Shown here piece after piece: positions 56,641 through 64,000 of a stretch of 64,000 nucleotides of DNA (its first letter is position 1; each line of letters begins with the position of its first letter). The position numbers and the translations under genes are program-made. Location of the stretch: positions 1,550,001-1,614,000 of the forward strand of contig NZ_RDSM01000001.1 in assembly GCF_004115155.1 (NCBI RefSeq). Reading direction: 5' to 3'. Source of the stretch: Granulicella sibirica. Its GTDB lineage: Bacteria; Acidobacteriota; Terriglobia; Terriglobales; Acidobacteriaceae. The notes below the pieces were generated by a model. It was not told where the DNA came from. It saw only the letters and a list, made by a program, of their open reading frames with translations, and did not search any database.

Positions 56641-57060
56641 CTTCAACATCTCCTGCGGGGCCGAATCGAATACTTTCACGAGTCGACGCCCTCGACGATC
56701 GGGGCCCGGATTTCTCACTGACGATAGCAAGCGCCAGATTTCGGCGGCACAATCCTTTGTGTCGCCGAGTCGGAGCCTCGACTTACAGTGGGGAGATGAT
56801 GCGCCGGTTCCGGGTTATCCCTCTCACGGCCGTGTACACAACCAGATGGGCACTTACGCAGGAGAGCTTGCAGGGGCAATTGGCTATAAGCTATGGACGG
56901 CGTTATGCGTTGTCAAGGAGATTGGTTGTCTGAGTAAACGAATTATTTCCGTGGTAACGAGTCGAGCCGAGTCAACCGTAACCTGTTTCGTTCGGGATAC
57001 GCGCCAGCCAGATCACCGCTAGAATCAGCAGGTTCCCTGCACTAACGACCCATCCCCCTT
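56641..57060. other. Divergent promoter region between the giant protein and the FHA phosphatase
   Basis: No gene is supported in these 420 bases. The part next to 56640 holds the upstream non-coding extension of the giant gene's frame. The remainder is lower in GC than the neighbours and should contain both promoters, but I could not identify convincing -35/-10 pairs. Confidence 0.5.
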
Positions 57061-58749
57061 ATGCCTGAATCGACTGCTCCGTTGAACGCTCATCTCGAGG
57101 TCGTCTTCCCCGACCGCCCCACGCAGGTGGTTCCCATTTCGGACCTACCGTTCTTTATCGGACGAGGAAAGGAGAATGGGAATACGCTGTCGCTCGACGA
57201 CATGCGCGTCTCGCGCAACTGCATGGTGATCCGCGAGGACGCGGCAGGGCTGCTGCTGGAGGATCGCGGTCAGCGCGACGGGATCTTCGTGAACGGCGAG
57301 CCGGTGCGGGCATGGCTGCTCTCGGACGGAGACCGGATACGGCCTGGCACGGATGACGGATACCAGCTTGTCTTCCACCTTTCGCCCGAGGCTACCGCGC
57401 ATGAGGAAGCCGAGACGAAGCTGCGGAGCATCCTCGGCTCGATGGGAAGCGGAACGGTTGGAGAGCTCGATGGGCTGAAGCTTCTGCTCGAGTTGACGTC
57501 CCTGGTGCATTCACAGCTTCCGCTGGAGTCGGTGCTGGCCTCGATGCTGGATAACGCGATTCTGATCACGCACGCGGATCGTGGCATGTTGCTGGAGCCA
57601 GACGCAGCCGGAGTGCTGCAGGTGAAGATCGCGCGAGGGAGAGATCGCGAGAGCCTGAGGCCGGAATCGGTGCATCCGAGCCGGTCCGTGCTGGGCAGTG
57701 CCATCGAGCTGCAAACGGCGGTGGTGAACGAGGATCTCAATCTGGCGGAGATGAACCTGCAGAGCGCACAGAGCGTGGTGCTGCAGCTGCTGCGCTCGTC
57801 GGTGGTGATTCCGCTGTACTGCATGCCGCGGCAGAAGGCGGAACGCTCCGGGGAGACTCCGCTCAAGCAACTGCTTGGCGCGGTTTATCTGGATTCGCGG
57901 CGGACGGCCACGTTCTCCGCGCTGGATCGGCGCATTCTGGATGCCCTGGGCGCGCAGGCTGGCAGCATTCTGGACAATGCCCGGCTGATCGAGCGGGAAC
58001 GGGAGCGGCAACGGCTTGAGCAGGAGTTGAGCCTTGCACGGGTGATTCAACAGGCACTCGTTCCGCAGGGATTGCAGGACCATCCACCTTACTCGATCAG
58101 CGGACTCTACCGGCCGTGTGACGAGGTCGGGGGAGACTACTACGACGTCTTTCCTACGCCGGACGGACGGCTCGCGCTGCTGATGGCTGATGTCGCGGGG
58201 AAGGGGCTCGGAGCCGCATTGGTGACGACCATGCTCCAGGGGGCGCTCTCGGGGATGACGCTTGGCATCGACCCGGTGAAGGTCTTCAATCATCTGAACC
58301 AGTTCTTGTGCGACCGGGCGTCGGTGGGACGTTGCGCCACCATGTTCCTGGGACTGGTGGACAAGGCCGGGGGGCTGGAGTTTGTAAGTGCCGGCCATCC
58401 CTCTCCGCTGCTGATGCGGCGAGGCGTTGTGAGCGAACTGTACTCGACCGGATCGCTTCCGATTGGGCTTTTCCGCGAGGAGTCTTACGTTTCGATGCGG
58501 ATGCAACTCGAGCCCGGAGATACGATCCTGCTGTACACGGACGGAGTGACCGAGGCGGAGGATAAGGAACGAAACCTGTTCCAGGACGCGCGTTTGAAAG
58601 AGGTCTTCCGTCAGCAGGAGGAACTGCCGTTGAAAGATGTTCAGGATGGGGTTCTGCAAGCGGTGGAGATCTTTACCGAAGGTGCAAGTCAATCGGATGA
58701 TGTGACGCTTCTGCTGGTTCGCTATCGCGGTTCAGGAGATGGGCAATAA
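57061..58749 (+). CDS. FHA-GAF-SpoIIE (RsbU-like) protein phosphatase, intact
   Basis: Signalling phosphatase of 562 residues with the same three-part plan as the broken gene at 19433. FHA domain, residues about 15-105 (FIGRGKENGNTLSL, DDMRVSRNCMVI). GAF domain, about 140-315 (VHSQLPLESVLASML, AVYLDSRRTATFSAL). A short coiled segment (RERERQRLEQELSLARVIQ) leads to the PP2C/SpoIIE domain from about 330: EVGGDYYDVF, LLMADVAGKGLGAALVT, FVSAGHPSPLL, LLYTDGVTEAED and SDDVTLLLVRY with all metal-binding Asp residues. It probably dephosphorylates an anti-sigma-factor antagonist or another phosphoprotein. It is divergent from the giant protein gene. Confidence 0.93.
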   Translation: MPESTAPLNAHLEVVFPDRPTQVVPISDLPFFIGRGKENGNTLSLDDMRVSRNCMVIREDAAGLLLEDRGQRDGIFVNGEPVRAWLLSDGDRIRPGTDDGYQLVFHLSPEATAHEEAETKLRSILGSMGSGTVGELDGLKLLLELTSLVHSQLPLESVLASMLDNAILITHADRGMLLEPDAAGVLQVKIARGRDRESLRPESVHPSRSVLGSAIELQTAVVNEDLNLAEMNLQSAQSVVLQLLRSSVVIPLYCMPRQKAERSGETPLKQLLGAVYLDSRRTATFSALDRRILDALGAQAGSILDNARLIERERERQRLEQELSLARVIQQALVPQGLQDHPPYSISGLYRPCDEVGGDYYDVFPTPDGRLALLMADVAGKGLGAALVTTMLQGALSGMTLGIDPVKVFNHLNQFLCDRASVGRCATMFLGLVDKAGGLEFVSAGHPSPLLMRRGVVSELYSTGSLPIGLFREESYVSMRMQLEPGDTILLYTDGVTEAEDKERNLFQDARLKEVFRQQEELPLKDVQDGVLQAVEIFTEGASQSDDVTLLLVRYRGSGDGQ

Positions 58750-58796
58750 ACATTCTTAATCGCTCCCTCCGCGGACCGTGTTTCTCGGCTCCGGGA

Positions 58797-59103
58797 TCAG
58801 GTTCCGTAAGGAAATCGAAGGATAAGCGTTCCTTGAAATGACCGAGCGCAAACTTCTCCGTTCCCGTTGACCTGAACATGCATCAGGGCTGACAGCACGC
58901 CTGCGCACTTCACTTCCTTGTTGACCCGGCAGGCGTCCTGGAAGGTTTTGACGTTCGCACTATAGAGCGGATCTGATGTAGGGTTGCTTCCAGTTAGGGT
59001 GTCCAACTCGGTTGAACCTGAAAACACAACGTCGCAGCAGACGGGACTCTCCCCAGCTCCGGCTAAATTTATGTGACTTGTCTTTACCCGAACTCATCAT
59101 CAT
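58797..59103 (-). pseudogene. Possible small broken gene of unknown function
   Basis: On the minus strand, ATG-ATG-ATG at 59103 is preceded by AGAGGAGA, a good ribosome-binding site, and opens a frame reading MMMSSGKDKSHKF. A second frame joined by a shift near 59070 reads NLAGAGESPVCCDVVFSGS and continues to a stop at 58797 with FQDACRVNKEVKCAGVLSAL and SFQGTLILRFP. The second part looks more protein-like but has no good start. I do not recognise a family. It may be one small gene with a frameshift, or chance. Confidence 0.3.
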
Positions 59104-59245
59104 GTCTCCTCTTCTTATTGCGATGAATAGCGCGTGCCGCTTAGAAACACGATGTTGTCTCCACTTCGCCAGAGACGTCAGCTGCTTCCGCAAACCCGCA
59201 AACGAGCTTATTGTGCCGGGGAGAGATAGCTCCTGTTGAACGTCG

Positions 59246-60097
59246 CTAGCACGCATAAGCATCTCTCGCCATGGACAAGTCATTCCGCCCGAGTCTTGAA
59301 GATTGCATCGCCGGCAACTGACACTCTTGTCCGGAAGCAGTGTTTATCAACATTTTCTCCCCGCATTCGAGGAGTTGAAGGGACATCCGAACCAACGCCG
59401 CGAAGGATTCTGCGTGCATCTTTCGCATGACTCGTCCGCGATGAACCTGGACGGTATTCTCGGCAATCCGAAGTTCTGCAGCCGTCTGCTTATTCAGGAA
59501 CCCTCCGACTGCATAACGCATTACCTCAGCTTCTCTAGAAGTGAGGGATCGCCACCGGTTTCTCAAATCTCGGCTTCGCTCGCGAAGGACAAGAGCAGAT
59601 GCATCTTTCTTGCATGCACCCTCTATGGCTTCGAGTAGGCGAGGCGTCACGACGGGCAGCGTGAGAAAATCATGCGCGCCTTCCTTGATTGCGCGGACAC
59701 ACGCTGGAATATCTCGCTGGTCTGAAAGAACGATGATCGGTGGCGAGACTGCCGGTGCGAGGATCGTCTGTAGATCAGGTCCAGACTTATCTGAGGGTTG
59801 TCGACTAATAAGCAAACAACTAGGCACTTCGGGGCGCCTGCAATCCAAATATTCCTTTGTCGAACGAAACCACCTCGCCTGGATACCGCTGTGTTCGATA
59901 GCCGCACTGAGGTCTTCAGCGAGTATCTCGTCATTCGTGACGAGGTACGCAATCCTGGATGGGGTGTCCGGTCCGACATCGACACGACGGGCCGGACGAG
60001 CGGCTAAGGGACTAAGCGTCCTTCTCGATGTCGAAAACGTCATAGCCCCACTTCGCGGAGCGGCAACCGTAGCGATCAAACTTGAAAACGAATTCAT
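59246..60097 (-). CDS. FixJ/LuxR-type regulator with degenerate receiver domain
   Basis: DNA-binding regulator of about 283 residues. The C-terminal LuxR helix-turn-helix is clear: LTSREAEVMRYAVGGFLNKQ followed by TAAELRIAENTVQVHRGRVM. The N-terminal half has a receiver-like fold (ILAEDLSAAIEHSGIQARWF, PIIVLSDQRDI, AIKEGAHDFLTLPV), including the KEGAxDFLxLP end typical of FixJ. Where FixJ has the phospho-accepting Asp (LVLDVRMPG), this protein reads CLLISRQPSD, so Ser replaces Asp. It is probably phosphorylation-independent or inactive as a receiver. The start is uncertain; ATG 60097 is chosen over TTG 60115, and a later ATG is possible. Confidence 0.8.
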   Translation of the reverse strand: MNSFSSLIATVAAPRSGAMTFSTSRRTLSPLAARPARRVDVGPDTPSRIAYLVTNDEILAEDLSAAIEHSGIQARWFRSTKEYLDCRRPEVPSCLLISRQPSDKSGPDLQTILAPAVSPPIIVLSDQRDIPACVRAIKEGAHDFLTLPVVTPRLLEAIEGACKKDASALVLRERSRDLRNRWRSLTSREAEVMRYAVGGFLNKQTAAELRIAENTVQVHRGRVMRKMHAESFAALVRMSLQLLECGEKMLINTASGQECQLPAMQSSRLGRNDLSMARDAYAC

Positions 60098-60422
60098 AGC
60101 ATTCGTTCCGTCCAAGGAAGGTATGCCGAAGTGACAAACTTGGATTGTGCATCACCCAGGTGCCCACATCTACTGAAAACTCGGTTTCCTGGCAGGCTCA
60201 AGGCATGACCATTGCCACACGATGTGCCACCGTTAACCAGCATTTCTCTGGGGTGAGCCACTTTCAAGGTTTGTTATCCGACAAGCCAACTATGCCCCAT
60301 CGATCGCCCAAGATCGATAACGAGAAAACGGCTATTTGGGAACCCACTCTAAAGGCCTTTTGTGACCACTAGAAAGGGGGGGGTGGTGAAGGCGGTGATG
60401 AGAGGCAGACGCCTATAGAAAG
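60098..60422. other. Region without supported gene
   Basis: About 320 bases with short open frames only, none with a recognisable product or good ribosome-binding site. An eight-G run lies near 60377. The stretch may include decayed remains of the response regulator's DNA-binding half, but I could not read any. Confidence 0.5.
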
Positions 60423-60697
60423 CTAAAGCTTGATGATGCCGCGACGGGATTCGAGAGAACGCCGAATGTCTGGATCGCCAGCAACGCATCCAAACCACTC
60501 ATGTCTGGAAGTCGCAGGTCCATGAGAGTTACGCGTGGCTGAAAGGCACGATATTGCTCGATTGTTTCTCACCCGGTCATGGCCTCCGCCACCATTTGCA
60601 TATCCCCCGCGTTGCTGATATAGGCCGCGATACCTTCCCGCATGGCTTGGTGATCGTCAACGCATAGGACTCGGATTTGGGCTCGTTGCTCCGTCAT
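60423..60697 (-). pseudogene. NarL-type response regulator, broken
   Basis: The minus-strand frame from ATG 60697 reads a normal receiver start (QIRVLCVDDHQAMREGIAAY, then AGDMQMVAEAMTG), a TGA stop at codon 43 (60571-60569), then ETIEQYRAFQPRVTLMDLRL and PDMSGLDALLAIQ, which carries the phospho-acceptor Asp. A codon such as GAA would be expected at the stop. After DALLAIQ the likely sequence shifts frame (DIRRSLESRRGIIKL) and ends at 60423; no DNA-binding domain follows. It starts eight bases after the sensor kinase stop, so it was the cognate regulator of that kinase. The damage looks real, but a sequencing error in one place cannot be excluded. Confidence 0.8.
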
Positions 60698-60705
60698 CGT
60701 GGCTT

Positions 60706-63700
60706 CTACTTTTCGCCTTTCGGCCTAGAATATCGATTTAGGTATCGCCTCAGCCAATACGTTTGCCTCGCGTTCTGTGGAGAGTATGCGATTGCCGCCG
60801 GAATGCTAAGCTCCACTTCGGTCCCACCTGGAGTGCGGCTCCGAATCTTTAGAGCGCAGCCGATCGCTTTAGCGCGCTCTTTCATACCGGATAGTCCCCA
60901 GTGACCCTCGCGACCACGCTCAAGTATTTCTGGATCAATCCCGCTACCGTCATCCGTCACCATGAAACGAAATGTCCGTAATCCGTAATCGATGACGATT
61001 GAAATCTGTTTTGCCTTAGCGTGTGACACTGCATTGATATAGGCCTCCCGCCCTATGCGGCACACCTCATCGCGGACTACAGGCTTTAACTCGTGCGGGT
61101 TTCCTCGAGATTTCACTTCACACTTCGAAATCGAAGTGTGAGAGAACTCATCCACCAGCTTTAGGAATATCTCGTCTAAGCTTGCAAGACTGTCGACAGT
61201 GCGGAGCCCTCGCAATGCTGCTCTACCGTCTACTGTCGCTTGACGCATCAGCTGCAGCACGCGGCGAAGTTGAGGTTTAGCCGCTGAATGATCCGGGACA
61301 TCATCCTGCGCAACATCGAGTTGCATGGATGCGCTTATAACGTCCTGTAAAAGTGTGTCGTGTAGATCTTGGGCGATTCGAGTGCGCTCGACGAGCCGAT
61401 CTTCGAAACGTCTATTGAGTTGTTGCTTTAACTGCAACAATCGGAAGCGATATAGGGCTATCGCGGCAGCCACGATTGCCATACCTAACAGAACTTGGAA
61501 ATACCAAGTCTGCCAAAACGCAGGACGTATCGTGAAGCTAACATCAGTCTCTGGACCGTTCCACGCTCCGAGAGCATTGGAGCCCATGATGCGAAATGTA
61601 TAGCTACCATGAGACAGGTGACCATAAGCGACCTGCCGAAACGAAGCATCACTGCTCCACGTATGATCGAGTCCGTCCAACCGATATCGAAAGCGAGTGC
61701 GTTGAGGCATAGAAAGAGAAATGCCGGAAAATCGAAAAGTGAGCGCGTGAATTCCAGACGGTAAATTCAAATATTGTTCATGAATGGGGGATGCGTTGTC
61801 GATCGAGACCGAATCGATTCGCACACGAACCGGCCGTCGATACCCCTCGTCGGCGTTCACATCCGCAACCGCCAGTGAGTGCATCAGGGAAAGCCAGATG
61901 TGTCCAGACGAATCCGAAAAGAGCGAGCGGTCGCGCCTTACTCCTTCCGTTTCTGTCAGTCCGTCCGCCAGTCCATAACTCAGGACGTCATTTTCTTTGA
62001 TGCTTCCGGATAGCAACTTTGCTCGGTCGATTTGCAGCACATGGGCTGAGGTGACGATCCAGAGAAAACCTCGAACATCTTCGCCGATACTAAGTACCTC
62101 CTCATTGAGCAGCTGTGGAGGATCGAAAGGCATTTCAATTCGCCCATGGTTGAAATGGCCGACACCATGGGATGTGCCCACCCAGAGGATGTGGTTCGAG
62201 TCTTCAAATAGGGTTCTAGCATTCACGGTGGTTCCGGCATTAGGTGTGGCGTATGTCGTCCACCGGCCATCATCGAGGGACACCAGGCCACTGGGGGACG
62301 CGAACCACAACTTCTTGTCCGCAGCTTCCAACGACGAGAATACTGCGTTGGACTTTAGTCCATTGTTGACGTCATAGGTCGTAAACCGCCCGTTTCGTAA
62401 AACACTGATGCCTCCACTCACTGTCCCTGCCCACACACTGCCGTCGTGTGCGCGAGTTACGGTGTACACGCTGTTCTGAGCTAATCCGTCTTTTTGTGTA
62501 TATGTGTGAGCTAACCAGTCATTACCGACTCGTCTAAGCTCAGTAAGTCCACCTTTTTGGCGGCCGAGCCAGAGGTCATCGTCGCTACCAGTGATTGAGT
62601 AGATGATGTCATGGTCTAGTTCCGGCGAGGCCACACGTTTCGTCGTACCGTCTTGGAGGCAAAAAAGACCGCCAGAGATGGGTGCGAACCAGGTACGCCC
62701 TAGTCCGTCTACAAAAATAGGCCCACCAATCTCCTTCAGTGAGGTATCTCGTTGCGAGATTGAGGTGAACATGCCTTCCCGCAGACGATCAACGCCACCC
62801 AGCCCGGCAAACCAAATGTCTCCCTCTGCATCCTCGTAGATTGCGGAAATTGGATTGTCGCCACCGTCGCGATATAGTCCCGTGACGAGCTTGCTCTGGT
62901 TGTCGACCCGGTAAAGACCTTTATCAGTACCCACCCAAAGATTTCGATGGTGGTCTCGCGCCAGAGCCAAAACCTGTGCCTTCCGCAACCCCTCCGGCAG
63001 GTCGAGGGGGACCATTCGCCCGTGGATCCAGAGGTGTAGGCCATTATCGGAGCCGATCCAAACACCATCCTCGGCAGGCGCAAGAGCATTTATGCTCCGA
63101 AGCGCTGAGTGAGGAATCACTTGCGTGTAGGCACCATTGCCGAATTTGTATAGACCTGAGTCTCGCGTAGCAAGCCATAGCTCCCCGGGCGAAGTTTCGA
63201 GCATCGACACGACTATGCCGTCAATCTTGTCAGGTGATAAGAACTGACTGAATTGACCGTTCCGAAAACGGACGGTCTTCCGTTGCAGGCCCCACAAAAG
63301 CATATTCTTGCTAGAATCTCGCGACATGGCGGTGAAAGTTATGTCGAAGAGTTCAAACGCGGACTCCGCATCGTCAAATGTCCCGTCACGATATCTCAAG
63401 ACACGTGATCCATTCAGACGGATCCATAGATTGCCGTCGGCATCTTCTACCAATCCACGAACTGCGCCGAATGGTCTATTGTCCGAAGGTAAATGAACAA
63501 TAAGGGTGAATTCGTAGCCGTCGAACCGGAGCAATCCATGCTCAGTGCCGAACCAGAGGTAGCCGTCCCCGGATTGAGCGATGGCGAAAGCAGTACCACC
63601 TAAATATCCCTTATCCGGTCCCCAGGAAGAATGTACGTATTGATCGAGCGACGCCCGGCCGCCAAGCGCAGATGCGGATATCCAGCCGTGAAAGAGCACA

Positions 63701-63819
63701 AAAACTGCGAGGCCGCATATGACGGTCTTGAATCCGAATTGACTAGGGTAGGTATTCAAACTTTTGAACCACAATTTCAATGGGATGCTGAAGGCTGCTG
63801 TGCGAGTGATGAAAGTCAT
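60706..63819 (-). CDS. Beta-propeller sensor histidine kinase (Reg_prop, Y_Y_Y, HisKA_3)
   Basis: Membrane sensor of 1037 residues. After an N-terminal hydrophobic segment (VICGLAVFVLFHGWISASAL), residues about 60-660 form two-component-regulator propeller repeats (YLWFGTEHGLLRFDGYEF, NLWVGTDKGLYRVDNQS). A Y_Y_Y domain follows (RFRYRLDGLDHTWSS), then a single membrane helix near residues 770-790. The cytoplasmic part has the HisKA_3 dimerisation/phosphorylation helix with His820 in RIAQDLHDTLLQD and a HATPase domain (EAYINAVSHAKAKQ, VTDDGSGIDPE, GHWGLSGMKERA). In related proteins the propeller senses extracellular carbohydrates or other ligands. The adjacent response regulator is broken, so the kinase may now signal elsewhere. 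Confidence 0.93.
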   Translation of the reverse strand: MTFITRTAAFSIPLKLWFKSLNTYPSQFGFKTVICGLAVFVLFHGWISASALGGRASLDQYVHSSWGPDKGYLGGTAFAIAQSGDGYLWFGTEHGLLRFDGYEFTLIVHLPSDNRPFGAVRGLVEDADGNLWIRLNGSRVLRYRDGTFDDAESAFELFDITFTAMSRDSSKNMLLWGLQRKTVRFRNGQFSQFLSPDKIDGIVVSMLETSPGELWLATRDSGLYKFGNGAYTQVIPHSALRSINALAPAEDGVWIGSDNGLHLWIHGRMVPLDLPEGLRKAQVLALARDHHRNLWVGTDKGLYRVDNQSKLVTGLYRDGGDNPISAIYEDAEGDIWFAGLGGVDRLREGMFTSISQRDTSLKEIGGPIFVDGLGRTWFAPISGGLFCLQDGTTKRVASPELDHDIIYSITGSDDDLWLGRQKGGLTELRRVGNDWLAHTYTQKDGLAQNSVYTVTRAHDGSVWAGTVSGGISVLRNGRFTTYDVNNGLKSNAVFSSLEAADKKLWFASPSGLVSLDDGRWTTYATPNAGTTVNARTLFEDSNHILWVGTSHGVGHFNHGRIEMPFDPPQLLNEEVLSIGEDVRGFLWIVTSAHVLQIDRAKLLSGSIKENDVLSYGLADGLTETEGVRRDRSLFSDSSGHIWLSLMHSLAVADVNADEGYRRPVRVRIDSVSIDNASPIHEQYLNLPSGIHALTFRFSGISLSMPQRTRFRYRLDGLDHTWSSDASFRQVAYGHLSHGSYTFRIMGSNALGAWNGPETDVSFTIRPAFWQTWYFQVLLGMAIVAAAIALYRFRLLQLKQQLNRRFEDRLVERTRIAQDLHDTLLQDVISASMQLDVAQDDVPDHSAAKPQLRRVLQLMRQATVDGRAALRGLRTVDSLASLDEIFLKLVDEFSHTSISKCEVKSRGNPHELKPVVRDEVCRIGREAYINAVSHAKAKQISIVIDYGLRTFRFMVTDDGSGIDPEILERGREGHWGLSGMKERAKAIGCALKIRSRTPGGTEVELSIPAAIAYSPQNARQTYWLRRYLNRYSRPKGEK

Positions 63820-64000
63820 AGAAGTCGAGACGGATCGTCTCGTTTGACGGTATTGGGATATCCCCCCTAAAGACGTGATCCGTTATTCGATCACGAGAAG
63901 CGGTAGAAAGACCTCTGAAGCTCGCGAACTCTGCCATGCCGGGTTGCCAGTGTATTTCATGGGTTATCAGCCCATTTGGAATACTGAAGTGAGTTGAATT
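63820..64000. other. Upstream region of the sensor kinase, window end
   Basis: No gene is supported in this short AT-richer stretch. It should hold the leftward promoter of the sensor kinase. A 64-codon minus-strand frame here overlaps the kinase start and looks random. Confidence 0.4.

Noticed and set aside
60569..60571. Selenocysteine at the TGA in the response regulator
   Set aside because: The position follows the receiver's Met-Thr-Gly and is not a catalytic Cys site; a second lesion downstream also points to decay.
63743..63937. A small minus-strand gene at the window end
   Set aside because: It overlaps the sensor kinase start, has no ribosome-binding site and no recognisable sequence.

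Overview
The window looks like chromosome of an Acidobacteriota member, most likely class Terriglobia (Granulicella/Edaphobacter/Terriglobus-like). The grounds are a GC-rich, C-ending codon style, a 1.27 kaa Oar-type TonB receptor with an N-terminal carboxypeptidase-regulatory domain, an ABC-2 permease fused to an M1 peptidase, a giant secreted Kelch/NHL/ASH-domain protein, and several FHA-GAF-SpoIIE and TPR-kinase regulators. This assignment is inference from family content; no rRNA is present. I saw no tRNA, CRISPR array, prophage or insertion sequence.

Layout. 0-6.2 kb: the TonB receptor, then a convergent two-gene GMC-type flavin dehydrogenase (small subunit then large subunit). 6.4-15.2 kb: nucleotide metabolism (dut, purL and purF overlapping, purD on the opposite strand) with a DUF1810 gene, an exported SAM-hydrolase-like protein, a zinc alcohol dehydrogenase, and a 75-residue peptide that joins a double-glycine leader to a Walker-B-like fragment of an AAA+ ATPase. 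15.3-19.4 kb: two exported proteins of unknown function, glycine C-acetyltransferase (kbl) and another exported protein. 19.4-21.1 kb: an FHA-GAF-SpoIIE phosphatase whose last 70 or so codons are displaced by a frameshift. 21.2-23.6 kb: a lower-GC pair, a family 2 glycosyltransferase and a CelD/FemAB-like acyltransferase. 23.7-28.4 kb: an ABC ATPase plus the permease/M1 peptidase fusion.

28.6-32.9 kb: nrdA-nrdB, transcribed leftward behind a clear cobalamin riboswitch. NrdB has Phe where the radical Tyr should be and the Glu ligand pattern of class Ic (Chlamydia-type, Mn/Fe) enzymes. 33.2-42.7 kb: a sugar or amino-sugar locus with a NagX-like membrane acyltransferase, a sugar porter, a ROK kinase, a SIS-domain isomerase/deaminase, a ROK repressor and an MFS exporter, plus a secreted copper amine oxidase divergent from the repressor. 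42.7-45.9 kb: a Ser/Thr kinase with TPRs. 46.4-56.6 kb: a protein of about 3,400 residues with Kelch, NHL, PASTA and Ig-like modules, a metzincin zinc site, and roughly 50 units of an octapeptide centred on LGSGG. 57.1-58.7 kb: a second, intact FHA-GAF-SpoIIE phosphatase. 58.8-63.8 kb: a decayed-looking signalling region with a FixJ/LuxR-type regulator lacking the phospho-acceptor Asp, a NarL-type response regulator broken by an in-frame stop, and a beta-propeller sensor kinase.

The strongest leads are the leader/Walker-B peptide, the cobalamin riboswitch over a class Ic ribonucleotide reductase, the giant metzincin with its octapeptide repeat, and the two broken signalling genes.
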